From: a virus
Strand: one strand, 5' to 3'
Length of the DNA: 64,000 nucleotides
IMG/VR virus record: IMGVR_UViG_3300021185_003351
Location: 62,001 to 126,000 of that record
Shown piece after piece: positions 53,785-60,859 of the stretch. The stretch's first letter is position 1; every line of letters begins with the position of its first letter. The position numbers and the translations under genes are program-made. Below the pieces are notes generated by a model. The model searched no databases. It was not told where the DNA came from and saw only the letters and a list, made by a program, of their open reading frames with translations.

Positions 53785-55034
53785 TGGATAAAAATTTTAT
53801 ATATTATCCATCGTTATCAGCTGGTAGTATGGTGTCTGCATTCAAAAAGAATACAAAATTTGAGGATGGAACTACAACAAGATTCTTTTCAAAAGAGTAT
53901 CCTGCAGAATGGAGACATCCATATTTCTTAATCACTGCTGGACATCATTTCAAAAAGATGGATTTTCGTGATCAGTTAGGTTTAGATGATGAGGTATTAG
54001 TATTCGGAGATTCAGGCGGATTCCAAATAGCAACAGGAGCTTTAAAGTGGGACGGTACTATTCGTGAAAGAATATTTGAATGGTTAGAACATAATTCAGA
54101 TGTAGCAGCAAATTTAGATATTCCACCAAGAGCAAAATATGAAAATAGATTTGCCGAATCCATGGATATTAGTTTTGATAATTTTAAATATTTTGAATCT
54201 AAACAAACTGGAAAAACTGATTTCTTAAATGTTATACAAGGAACATATACAGAAGAATATGAAGAATGGTATCATAAGTTTAAGGATTTTGCATTTAATG
54301 GTTGGTGTATCGGAGGCCCTAAGAAATTAGTAGATTTCATGTATGTTATTGCTTTAATGTTAAAGGAACGAGAATTTGAAAAGAATCATGTAAAGTATAT
54401 ACATTTACTAGGAATATCAAAAATATCAGACTTTTTTATATTAGCAACATTACAAAAGTTAATTAACAAATTAACTGATAACAGAGTATTATTCTCAACA
54501 GATTCTAGTTCACCAGGACAATATCCAGTATTTGGAACATATTTACATTCTGGGAATTATAAAACTCAAACATTTACAGAATTATACTTTCCAAAAAATA
54601 ATGAATATAGAAGAAAATCTCATGCTAATAGATCTAATAAAACAGTAGCCATTGACACTACTAAACACGTGCCATGTAGTTTAGGCTGCCCTGCTTGTAA
54701 TGATTTTACATATGATTATTTAGGAGGCCAGACAGCAACTGGGTTAGATAGATATAGCCAAGAAGGTATGCCTAGAATGGTTATACATAATACTCATTTA
54801 TATGTCGACATTGCAAAAGATGTAAGCAAACTAGTAAATAATCATGTTGAATTGTTAGAAACAGCAATTCCAAAACCATTATACGATGTTATATTATCAT
54901 TACACGATATGTTTGCCGATCCAGACAATGCAATGAGAGTATATGCGACTTATAAAAAAACATACAAAAAGTTTGGTGGTGATAGTATATCAACTACTGA
55001 CGCAAATCAATTCAATAAATTCTTTAAATTTTAA
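53784..55034 (+). CDS. dpdA: DpdA-like 7-deazaguanine DNA transglycosylase (TGT fold)
   Basis: 416 residues. DSGGFQ at 76-81 (D76) is the substrate-site signature of tRNA-guanine transglycosylases. D240 in VLFSTDSSSP is placed as the catalytic nucleophile after LLGIS, by analogy with the family. Zinc ligands C298, C302 and C305 (CSLGCPAC; CX3CX2C) and H335 in VIHNTHLYVD match the C-terminal zinc site. With FolE, QueD and QueE encoded nearby, exchange of DNA guanine for a 7-deazaguanine base is the likely role. tRNA modification is less likely but not excluded. Confidence 0.85.
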   Translation: MDKNFIYYPSLSAGSMVSAFKKNTKFEDGTTTRFFSKEYPAEWRHPYFLITAGHHFKKMDFRDQLGLDDEVLVFGDSGGFQIATGALKWDGTIRERIFEWLEHNSDVAANLDIPPRAKYENRFAESMDISFDNFKYFESKQTGKTDFLNVIQGTYTEEYEEWYHKFKDFAFNGWCIGGPKKLVDFMYVIALMLKEREFEKNHVKYIHLLGISKISDFFILATLQKLINKLTDNRVLFSTDSSSPGQYPVFGTYLHSGNYKTQTFTELYFPKNNEYRRKSHANRSNKTVAIDTTKHVPCSLGCPACNDFTYDYLGGQTATGLDRYSQEGMPRMVIHNTHLYVDIAKDVSKLVNNHVELLETAIPKPLYDVILSLHDMFADPDNAMRVYATYKKTYKKFGGDSISTTDANQFNKFFKF

Positions 55035-55046
55035 AAATAAAAGCAA

Positions 55047-55754
55047 ATGGAAAAAAGTAAATTACAATCGTTTATTAACAGATATTATCTAGCAGGAAAT
55101 TGCGAAGCTGTAACTGTTAAAGCAAATGGTCAGTCTGTTAATTGTGAATTAATAGATGTTGATCAAACAGTAGTCGGAAAAATAAAATGGAAAACAGATC
55201 CATTTATGTCTGGCGAATTAGGTATTAATCATACAGGTGGATTAACAAAAATGTTATCCGCAGTAGGTGAAAATATCGATATCAATGTACAAGAGTCTGC
55301 AGGTAAGAATTATGCTATGAAGATCAAAGAAGGAAGTACCACAATGACTTTCATGTTAGCTGATACTTCTGTTATACCAGCAGTTCCTGCAATTAACGCA
55401 GAACCAGAATATAATGTTACAATTGATATTGATGAATTATTTGTTAATAAATTTATAAAAGCAAAAAATGCATTACCAGACGCAAAGAATTTTGCAGTAC
55501 AAGTACAAAACGGTAAAATAAAGTTTATTATTAATTATACAACTATTAATTCAGACAATGTTACATTTGAAATAGATGGTGGTACAGAAGCAATGGAACC
55601 AATTTGTTTCTCTGCAGATAAACTAAAAGAAGTATTAACTGCAAATAAAGGAGATAAAGGTACAATGCATTTTTCATCTAAAGGATTAGCTAGAATAGAT
55701 TTTACAGGTCCTGACTTTGATTCAAATTATTGGTTAGTTCAATTACAAAATTAA
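55047..55754 (+). CDS. 45: Sliding clamp (gp45-like)
   Basis: 235 residues, near T4 gp45 (228). GELGINHTGGLTKMLSAVGE, VTIDIDELFVNKFIKAKNAL and PICFSADKLKEVLTANKGDK are typical clamp segments, and DSNYWLVQLQN is the usual end. It forms the ring that holds gp43 on DNA and, in T4, also activates late transcription. It is followed by dut, gp44 and gp62, giving a clamp/clamp-loader cluster. Confidence 0.88.
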   Translation: MEKSKLQSFINRYYLAGNCEAVTVKANGQSVNCELIDVDQTVVGKIKWKTDPFMSGELGINHTGGLTKMLSAVGENIDINVQESAGKNYAMKIKEGSTTMTFMLADTSVIPAVPAINAEPEYNVTIDIDELFVNKFIKAKNALPDAKNFAVQVQNGKIKFIINYTTINSDNVTFEIDGGTEAMEPICFSADKLKEVLTANKGDKGTMHFSSKGLARIDFTGPDFDSNYWLVQLQN

Positions 55755-55755
55755 T

Positions 55756-56184
55756 ATGGAAGTACGAGTAATAAATAAATCAGACAACGATCTTCCTGGC
55801 TATGAAACTATAGGTAGTGCCGGATGTGATGTTAGATCAACTCATGGAGCAATAATAGGACCTGGATTGAGTACTTTAATTAAAACTGGGTTATATGTAG
55901 AAATACCAGTAGGTTATGAAATACAAGTGAGGCCAAGAAGTGGATTAGCATATAAAAAACAAATAACGGTTTTAAATAGTCCTGGCACTATAGACGCAGA
56001 TTATAGAGGAGAAATTGGAGTAATTATAATTAATCACGGATTATCAAAAGTTACTTTAGAAAAAGGCGAACGAATAGGACAATTAGTATTAAATAAAGTT
56101 GAACAAATAAAATGGAATCCTGTATTAGCATTAGCCGACACTACGAGAGGTTCTGGAGGATTTGGATCAACAGGAAAACAATAA
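55756..56184 (+). CDS. dut: dUTPase (dUTP diphosphatase)
   Basis: 142 residues. The five dUTPase motifs are present: AGCDVRS (I), RPRSGLA (II), GTIDADYRGE (III), ERIGQLV (IV), and RGSGGFGSTG (V). It hydrolyses dUTP to dUMP, limiting uracil incorporation and supplying dTTP synthesis. Starts one base after the clamp gene. Confidence 0.95.
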   Translation: MEVRVINKSDNDLPGYETIGSAGCDVRSTHGAIIGPGLSTLIKTGLYVEIPVGYEIQVRPRSGLAYKKQITVLNSPGTIDADYRGEIGVIIINHGLSKVTLEKGERIGQLVLNKVEQIKWNPVLALADTTRGSGGFGSTGKQ

Positions 56185-56187
56185 ATT

Positions 56188-57114
56188 ATGTTTGGAGTAA
56201 CAGAAAATACACTTTGGGTAGAAGCATTTAGACCTGATACATTAGATGGATATATTGGTAATGAGCATATCATTGATAAAGTTAAAATATTCATTGAAAA
56301 TGGAGATGTTCCACATTTGCTATTTTATGGAGGAGCAGGCACAGGTAAGACTACATTAGCAAAAATTATTGCAAATAATGTAGATGCAGATTTAATGTAC
56401 ATTAATGCATCTGATGAAAACTCAGTAGACGCAGTAAGAGATAAAATAAAAAGATATGCATCTACAGTAGGATTTAAAAGATGGAAAATTGTTATATTAG
56501 ATGAAGCTGATTATCTTACCCCAAATGCACAAGCAGCATTGAGAAATATAATGGAAACATATAGTAAAACTACTAGATTTATTCTAACATGTAACTATGT
56601 TGAAAAAATTATAGATCCAATTCAAAGTAGATGTCAAACATTTGGTATTGCACCTCCTAGCAAAAAAGATGTAGCTCAACGATTAGTTACAGTATTAGAA
56701 GAAAAACAAGTTGAATATGACATTAAAGATGTTGCAGCTATTATTAATTCTTCATATCCTGATATACGTAGAGCAATTAATGCAGCACAAAGCCATGTAG
56801 TTAAAGGTAAGTTAACATTAGACAAAAATAGCGTTGTACAAGCTAATTATATGACTAAATTACTAGAGTTATTAAAGAATGTAACAGATAAAAAAGAAAC
56901 ATTTAAAAGTATCCGACAAATTATAGCAGATAGCAAAGTTAAAGATTTTACACCGCTATATACTTATTTGTATGAAAATTTAGATGAATTTGCAACTGGA
57001 TCTATTGCTTCTTGTATATTAATTATAGCAGAATCTCAGTATACTGATTCTCATGTAGTAGATAAAGAAATAAATATAATGGCAATGTTTGTTAAATTAA
57101 TGAATGAATTATGA
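56188..57114 (+). CDS. 44: Clamp loader ATPase subunit (gp44-like)
   Basis: 308 residues. Walker A GGAGTGKT (48-55), VILDEADYLTPNAQAALRNI (Walker B/DEAD and sensor), and QSRCQTF (the SRC arginine-finger motif) identify the AAA+ clamp-loader subunit, near T4 gp44 (319). It loads gp45 with gp62, which is encoded at 57541. Four-base overlap with the next gene. Confidence 0.93.
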   Translation: MFGVTENTLWVEAFRPDTLDGYIGNEHIIDKVKIFIENGDVPHLLFYGGAGTGKTTLAKIIANNVDADLMYINASDENSVDAVRDKIKRYASTVGFKRWKIVILDEADYLTPNAQAALRNIMETYSKTTRFILTCNYVEKIIDPIQSRCQTFGIAPPSKKDVAQRLVTVLEEKQVEYDIKDVAAIINSSYPDIRRAINAAQSHVVKGKLTLDKNSVVQANYMTKLLELLKNVTDKKETFKSIRQIIADSKVKDFTPLYTYLYENLDEFATGSIASCILIIAESQYTDSHVVDKEINIMAMFVKLMNEL

Positions 57115-57332
57115 TGAATCCAAATCAACCAAATATCAATCCTGCAGATTTAAAACCAATGATCTGTACAGAATGCGGAGGAATGTATTTTAGACAAGTA
57201 ATGAGTATTAACAAAGTATCTAGATTTGTAACTGGTGCAGACAAAGACACAGTAGTCCCAATACCAGTATTTAGATGTGACGATTGTGGACATGTTCCAG
57301 AAGAGTTTAGACCAGTAATACCTAGTAAGTAA
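57111..57332 (+). CDS. Small zinc-ribbon protein
   Basis: 73 residues. ICTECGGMYFRQV and FRCDDCGHVPEEF provide two CXXC pairs forming a zinc ribbon. It sits in the clamp-loader cluster between gp44 and gp62. It resembles small zinc-ribbon proteins in marine T4-like phages; function unknown. The stop is read one base into the next ATG. Confidence 0.65.
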   Translation: MMNPNQPNINPADLKPMICTECGGMYFRQVMSINKVSRFVTGADKDTVVPIPVFRCDDCGHVPEEFRPVIPSK

Positions 57333-57544
57333 TGGGAGCTCCATATCCAAAAGAACCAGTAGTCTTAGTTTTCAAAACATCAAATAGGTCAAATGCTCGA
57401 ACTAAAATGAAAGTTTATAAAAATAAAAATGTTGATTATGTAAACGAAAAGAAACTTCCAGGAGTGCCAGAAAATTCAATATTTTTGGAATTAGCTATTG
57501 GAGAACATTATATTGAAAAATACAAACAAAAATATAAATTATGA
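57332..57544 (+). CDS. Small basic protein in clamp-loader operon, unknown
   Basis: 70 residues, basic, with PVVLVFKTSNRSNARTKMKV and a C-terminal helix (LAIGEHYIEKYKQKYKL). No family recognised. Overlaps neighbours on both sides, so it is certainly translated with gp44/gp62. Confidence 0.5.
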   Translation: MGAPYPKEPVVLVFKTSNRSNARTKMKVYKNKNVDYVNEKKLPGVPENSIFLELAIGEHYIEKYKQKYKL

Positions 57545-57984
57545 CAAAGAAACCTGCAACTATTTTCGATTTCATTGATGGGATGACTCATAAGAAGAAA
57601 GCTTGGTCTGAATATACAGAAATAGACCATAAAAAGTTTTCTCCTTTTCTAATTAATAGATGGTTATCAATGAGAATAGAACTAATTGAAGTTATCAATC
57701 AGTTACAGAAATACACAATAGGGTTACTATCCCATGAGAATACTTATCGTCTCTATCACGGCCTCTTACCAGCCCAGAGAACCTTTGCTAAGTACGTAAA
57801 AGGAAAAAAGGAAGATAAGTATGACAAACAGTTAGTTTCACACATTGCAGACCACTACCTAATAAGTAAAGCAGAGGCCATTGATTATATCGAGTTAATG
57901 CCAAAAGATAGTTGCAGTTCTTTGTTATCATTATATGGATATACAGAAAAAGAAATTAAAAAAATGCTAAAAGGTAAAAAATGA
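57541..57984 (+). CDS. 62: Clamp loader small subunit (gp62-like)
   Basis: 147 residues. HKKFSPFLINRWLSMRIELI and YRLYHGLLPAQRTFAKYVKG, then LVSHIADHYLISKAEAIDYI follow the order of T4 gp62 motifs (KFM.ENALS..; YL...PRGKR..KW; LAKRYQVNTNDAINY). It is shorter than T4 gp62 (187). It forms the clamp loader with gp44. Four-base overlap with the next gene. Confidence 0.82.
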   Translation: MTKKPATIFDFIDGMTHKKKAWSEYTEIDHKKFSPFLINRWLSMRIELIEVINQLQKYTIGLLSHENTYRLYHGLLPAQRTFAKYVKGKKEDKYDKQLVSHIADHYLISKAEAIDYIELMPKDSCSSLLSLYGYTEKEIKKMLKGKK

Positions 57985-58208
57985 CATTTGAATCAGATAA
58001 CACAGAATCAATAAATACACAATATCATTATGTTGGTAAATCTAGTTTATACAAATTTTCAGAAGAATGGGAGTTAAACTCATATGAATTTGATATTATT
58101 AAAAGAATTGTCAGGTGTAGGAAAAAAGGTCAATTTGAAGAAGACTTAAAAAAATCAAAGGATTTAATAGATATATATCTTACTGAACATTTGGATCAAT
58201 CCGAATAA
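57981..58208 (+). CDS. Small helical protein after gp62, unknown
   Basis: 75 residues. SYEFDIIKRIVRCRKKGQFE then EDLKKSKDLIDIYLTEH suggests a basic helix and an amphipathic C-terminus. I considered the T4 late coactivator gp33, which is of similar size, but the sequence evidence is too weak. Overlaps gp62 by four bases. Its end contains a class-2 promoter -35 box. Confidence 0.5.
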   Translation: MTFESDNTESINTQYHYVGKSSLYKFSEEWELNSYEFDIIKRIVRCRKKGQFEEDLKKSKDLIDIYLTEHLDQSE

Positions 58209-58219
58209 TTTCTTATAAT
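58191..58219 (+). promoter_or_regulatory. Class-2 promoter TTGGAT-N17-TATAAT
   Basis: TTGGAT (58191-58196) lies in the last codons of the previous gene and TATAAT (58214-58219) follows after 17 bases. The ATG at 58235 is 15 bases after the -10 box. Confidence 0.6.
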
Positions 58220-58234
58220 ATAATAAAAAAGAAT

Positions 58235-58819
58235 ATGGCAAATAACGTATATACAGTTGTGAGTATAGAAGCTTCTAAAGAAGTTCTTAAGAATTTTGTA
58301 GACAAAATATTTACTCCAGAAGTAGAAGAAGCCAATTGGCAGAAAAAAAGTGATTTATTAGCTGACAATTTATATGGACTATTATATAAAGATTATCCAA
58401 AAGACAATTTAACTAGAGATTGGATGACTGAAAATGTAGGAGCAAAATGGTGTTTTGTACACGATTGGCAAATAGATGATGATATAATTGATTTGACATT
58501 TAATTCAGCATGGTATCCACCTGAAGAGTTGTTTCATGAAATTGCAGATTGGTTTATAAAGCGAGGAGAATTTGAAATGGAAGCTAGAAGTGAAGATGAG
58601 GCGTATTTACATGTTTCAGGAGGATATGCTAATCAAAACGGATCTGAATTTATAATGGAAGATGACAATTTGCCAGAATATCCGGATGAAGATGACTTTG
58701 AGGATAACGAAGATGAATATGCATATGATGAAGCTGTTGATAAGTTTTATGATAAAATTTCTGAAATAAAAGACGACCTTATATTAGAATGTAAACAAGA
58801 TCTTATAGTATACCCATAA
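58235..58819 (+). CDS. Api92-like/DUF1281-type protein
   Basis: 194 residues. NVYTVVSIEASKEVLKNFVD at the start and HDWQIDDDIIDLTFNSAWYP with WFIKRGEFEMEARSEDEA resemble the ferredoxin-like fold of Api92-type phage proteins. The C-terminal third is very acidic (DDFEDNEDEYAYDEAVDKFY). Function unknown. First gene of the class-2-promoter operon that includes the Cas4-like nuclease. Confidence 0.55.
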   Translation: MANNVYTVVSIEASKEVLKNFVDKIFTPEVEEANWQKKSDLLADNLYGLLYKDYPKDNLTRDWMTENVGAKWCFVHDWQIDDDIIDLTFNSAWYPPEELFHEIADWFIKRGEFEMEARSEDEAYLHVSGGYANQNGSEFIMEDDNLPEYPDEDDFEDNEDEYAYDEAVDKFYDKISEIKDDLILECKQDLIVYP

Positions 58820-58820
58820 T

Positions 58821-59774
58821 ATGAAAAGCGGTTACATAAATCCAGTATACAAACTATCATTAAATGATGTATCTAAAGTTCCTGCAAAGATATCTTATTC
58901 ACAATGGTCTATGTTTGAAAAGTGTCCTAGACAATGGAAGCTTTCTTATATTGACAAATTAGCTCCATTTACTCATAGTATAGCAACATGTTTTGGAACA
59001 GCATTTCATGAAACATTGCAAGAATATTTAACTGTGATGTATACTGACTCGGTTAAAGCAGCAAATGAAATTGACTTTCGTGATATGTTGCTAACATGTT
59101 TAAAGATGGAATATCAAAAAGGCGTCAAGGCAAATAATGGCGAACATTTTTCTACTCCAACTGAGTTAGCAGAACATTTAGAAGATGGTGTACAAATACT
59201 AGAATGGTTTACTAAAAGAAGAGCTCAATATTTTTCAACAAAGAATCAAGAGCTTGTTGGAATAGAAGTAGAATTAGGAGTCCCTGCTTCTCCTAGCAAT
59301 AAAAATGTATACTGGTACGGATTTATAGATATAGTAGTTAGAGATACCGTTCAGAATAAAATAAAGATACTAGATATTAAAACTAGTAGAATGGGTTGGA
59401 ATAAATGGCAAAAAGCAGACAAGTTAAAAGCTGCTCAATTGGTTGCATATAAAAAGTACTTTTCAGACCAATTTGGCACTCCAATTGATAATATTGATAT
59501 TGAGTTTTTCATAGTTAAACGAAAACTATTAGAAGAGTCAATGTTTCCTCAAAAAAGGATACAATTACTTAATCCAGCGTCTGGCTCTGTTACTAGAAAA
59601 AAAATACAACGAAGTATTGACACATTTATTGAGTATTGTTTTGATAAAGATGGTAACAAGCAAACAGATAAAAATTATTTAGCTATAGCTGGTAAAGGTG
59701 CAAAACATTGCAAATGGTGTCCTTTTAAAACAGACTATGATAATTGTCCTAAAGAAAATAGGATTCGTGAATAA
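58821..59774 (+). CDS. Cas4/RecB-like PD-(D/E)XK nuclease with Fe-S cluster
   Basis: 317 residues. ISYSQWSMFEKCPRQWKLSY (C35), FHETLQEYL (H63), IEVELG, YGFIDIVV (D170) and ILDIKTSRMGWNKW (D185, K187) match the RecB-family nuclease core; the C-terminal HCKWCPFKTDYDNCPKEN adds three Cys that with C35 can hold a 4Fe-4S cluster, as in Cas4 and AddB. It probably processes DNA ends in recombination or packaging. No CRISPR array is present. Confidence 0.85.
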   Translation: MKSGYINPVYKLSLNDVSKVPAKISYSQWSMFEKCPRQWKLSYIDKLAPFTHSIATCFGTAFHETLQEYLTVMYTDSVKAANEIDFRDMLLTCLKMEYQKGVKANNGEHFSTPTELAEHLEDGVQILEWFTKRRAQYFSTKNQELVGIEVELGVPASPSNKNVYWYGFIDIVVRDTVQNKIKILDIKTSRMGWNKWQKADKLKAAQLVAYKKYFSDQFGTPIDNIDIEFFIVKRKLLEESMFPQKRIQLLNPASGSVTRKKIQRSIDTFIEYCFDKDGNKQTDKNYLAIAGKGAKHCKWCPFKTDYDNCPKENRIRE

Positions 59775-59787
59775 TTTTTATTATAAT
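59759..59787 (+). promoter_or_regulatory. Class-2 promoter TAGGAT-N17-TATAAT
   Basis: TAGGAT (59759-59764), overlapping the end of the nuclease gene, and TATAAT (59782-59787), 17 bases apart. The gene at 59827 starts 39 bases after the -10 box. Confidence 0.5.
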
Positions 59788-59826
59788 AATAATAAGTAGT
59801 TTAACAAATAAAAAAGAAACAAATAT

Positions 59827-60180
59827 ATGAAAAAATCAATAATTACAATAGGCTTGTTTTTAATAGCAATTTCATTTTCTGCACAAGAAAAAGGACACAA
59901 AAACACTACCCCTATCAAAGATACTAAGGTTGTAGTTAACCCAATTAAACCAAATGTATTTAATCAAAAAAATAATATGGTTGTAGTCCCAGTTGCTAAT
60001 GTAAAATATCAAACATCAACTACAAGAGCAACATCATCAACTAACAGACCAGAACAGGTTAAAGGTGAAAGAAAAGACAATGTAAAAGTTGTAAATAACA
60101 GATCCAAAAATGCTCCAAAGCCAACTGGTTTAAATCCTGAAAAAGTTAAAGAAGTAACTAAAGAAAGAAACGATAAATAA
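59827..60180 (+). CDS. Small secreted protein, flavobacterial-style signal peptide
   Basis: 117 residues. A classical signal peptide (MKKSIITIGLFLIAISFSAQ), of the kind common in Flavobacteria, is followed by a basic, Asn/Thr/Lys-rich tail (TSTTRATSSTNRPEQVKGER) with no fold signature. It is probably exported to the periplasm or cell surface during infection, perhaps for interference with superinfection or envelope change. Function unknown. Confidence 0.6.
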   Translation: MKKSIITIGLFLIAISFSAQEKGHKNTTPIKDTKVVVNPIKPNVFNQKNNMVVVPVANVKYQTSTTRATSSTNRPEQVKGERKDNVKVVNNRSKNAPKPTGLNPEKVKEVTKERNDK

Positions 60181-60181
60181 T

Positions 60182-60427
60182 ATGAATGGGTTATTATTAG
60201 ACGCGTTATATGCAAAATATCATGCAGATAAAGCTGATGCAGTTGCTAGATTAGATATTTACCTAAACAATTCTGTTGGTATTGGAGAACATCCGCAACA
60301 TACAGAAGAAATGGATAATATAGTAGCACAATTTGCAGACGCACAAGACAAATTAGAATCTTTAAAAATGATGCTTTCTCATATAAGCAACGGAAATATG
60401 TCACAAAAAGAACTTTTAAATGACTAA
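60182..60427 (+). CDS. Small conserved-looking protein, unknown
   Basis: 81 residues. MNGLLLDALYAKYHADKADA, LDIYLNNSVGIGEHPQHTEE and IVAQFADAQDKLESLKMMLS: the NPVGIGEHPQ-type loop I recall from small proteins in T4-like marine and Bacteroidetes phages. It overlaps the following gene by eight bases. Function unknown. Confidence 0.6.
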   Translation: MNGLLLDALYAKYHADKADAVARLDIYLNNSVGIGEHPQHTEEMDNIVAQFADAQDKLESLKMMLSHISNGNMSQKELLND

Positions 60428-60824
60428 AATTGCAGTTGTTGGAAATAAAGAATGGCAAAATAAAAGAAAAATACAAAAAGTACTGTTAGAACTAAGACAA
60501 AAATTTAAAGAAGAATTAATATTAATTGGAGCTGGCGGGTCTGAAGGAGCAAATTATATGATTAGAAAATTTGCATTAGAATTTGGAATTAAATATCAAG
60601 AATATAATGCATCATATACTGGATATAATTTGTATTCAGCATTACCAGAATCATATTATGGAAAGAATTATCACTTTTCTCAGTTATTACATCGAATGAA
60701 AATTTTAGCTGAAAATTGTGATTATTTAATGATTTTAAATAACCAAATAGATTTGAACCCACAACTGCAAACAGCATATAATAAAGTTACAAAGTTAAAT
60801 AAGCCTGTTGTTGTATTAGGTTGA
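60420..60824 (+). CDS. SLOG-family (DUF2493/YpsA-like) protein
   Basis: 134 residues. KIAVVGNKEWQNKRKIQKVL begins a Rossmann-like fold; GAGGSEGANYMIRKFALEFG is the GG.GAD-type nucleotide-binding loop of SLOG proteins, and YLMILNNQ and NKPVVVLG complete the pattern. Members bind nucleotide-derived ligands; in phages the substrate is unknown. Confidence 0.65.
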   Translation: MTKIAVVGNKEWQNKRKIQKVLLELRQKFKEELILIGAGGSEGANYMIRKFALEFGIKYQEYNASYTGYNLYSALPESYYGKNYHFSQLLHRMKILAENCDYLMILNNQIDLNPQLQTAYNKVTKLNKPVVVLG

Positions 60825-60837
60825 TATTTATATTAAA
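60825..60837 (+). promoter_or_regulatory. Class-1 motif before glycosyltransferases
   Basis: TATTTATATTAAA, 22 bases before the ATG at 60860. It lies in a replication/modification region, so class-1 use is not restricted to structural genes. Confidence 0.45.
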
Positions 60838-60859
60838 TAAGTTATAAATAAGGACATAA

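Noticed and set aside
57981-58208. gp33 late-transcription coactivator
   Set aside because: Size and neighbourhood could fit, but no sequence signature supported it.
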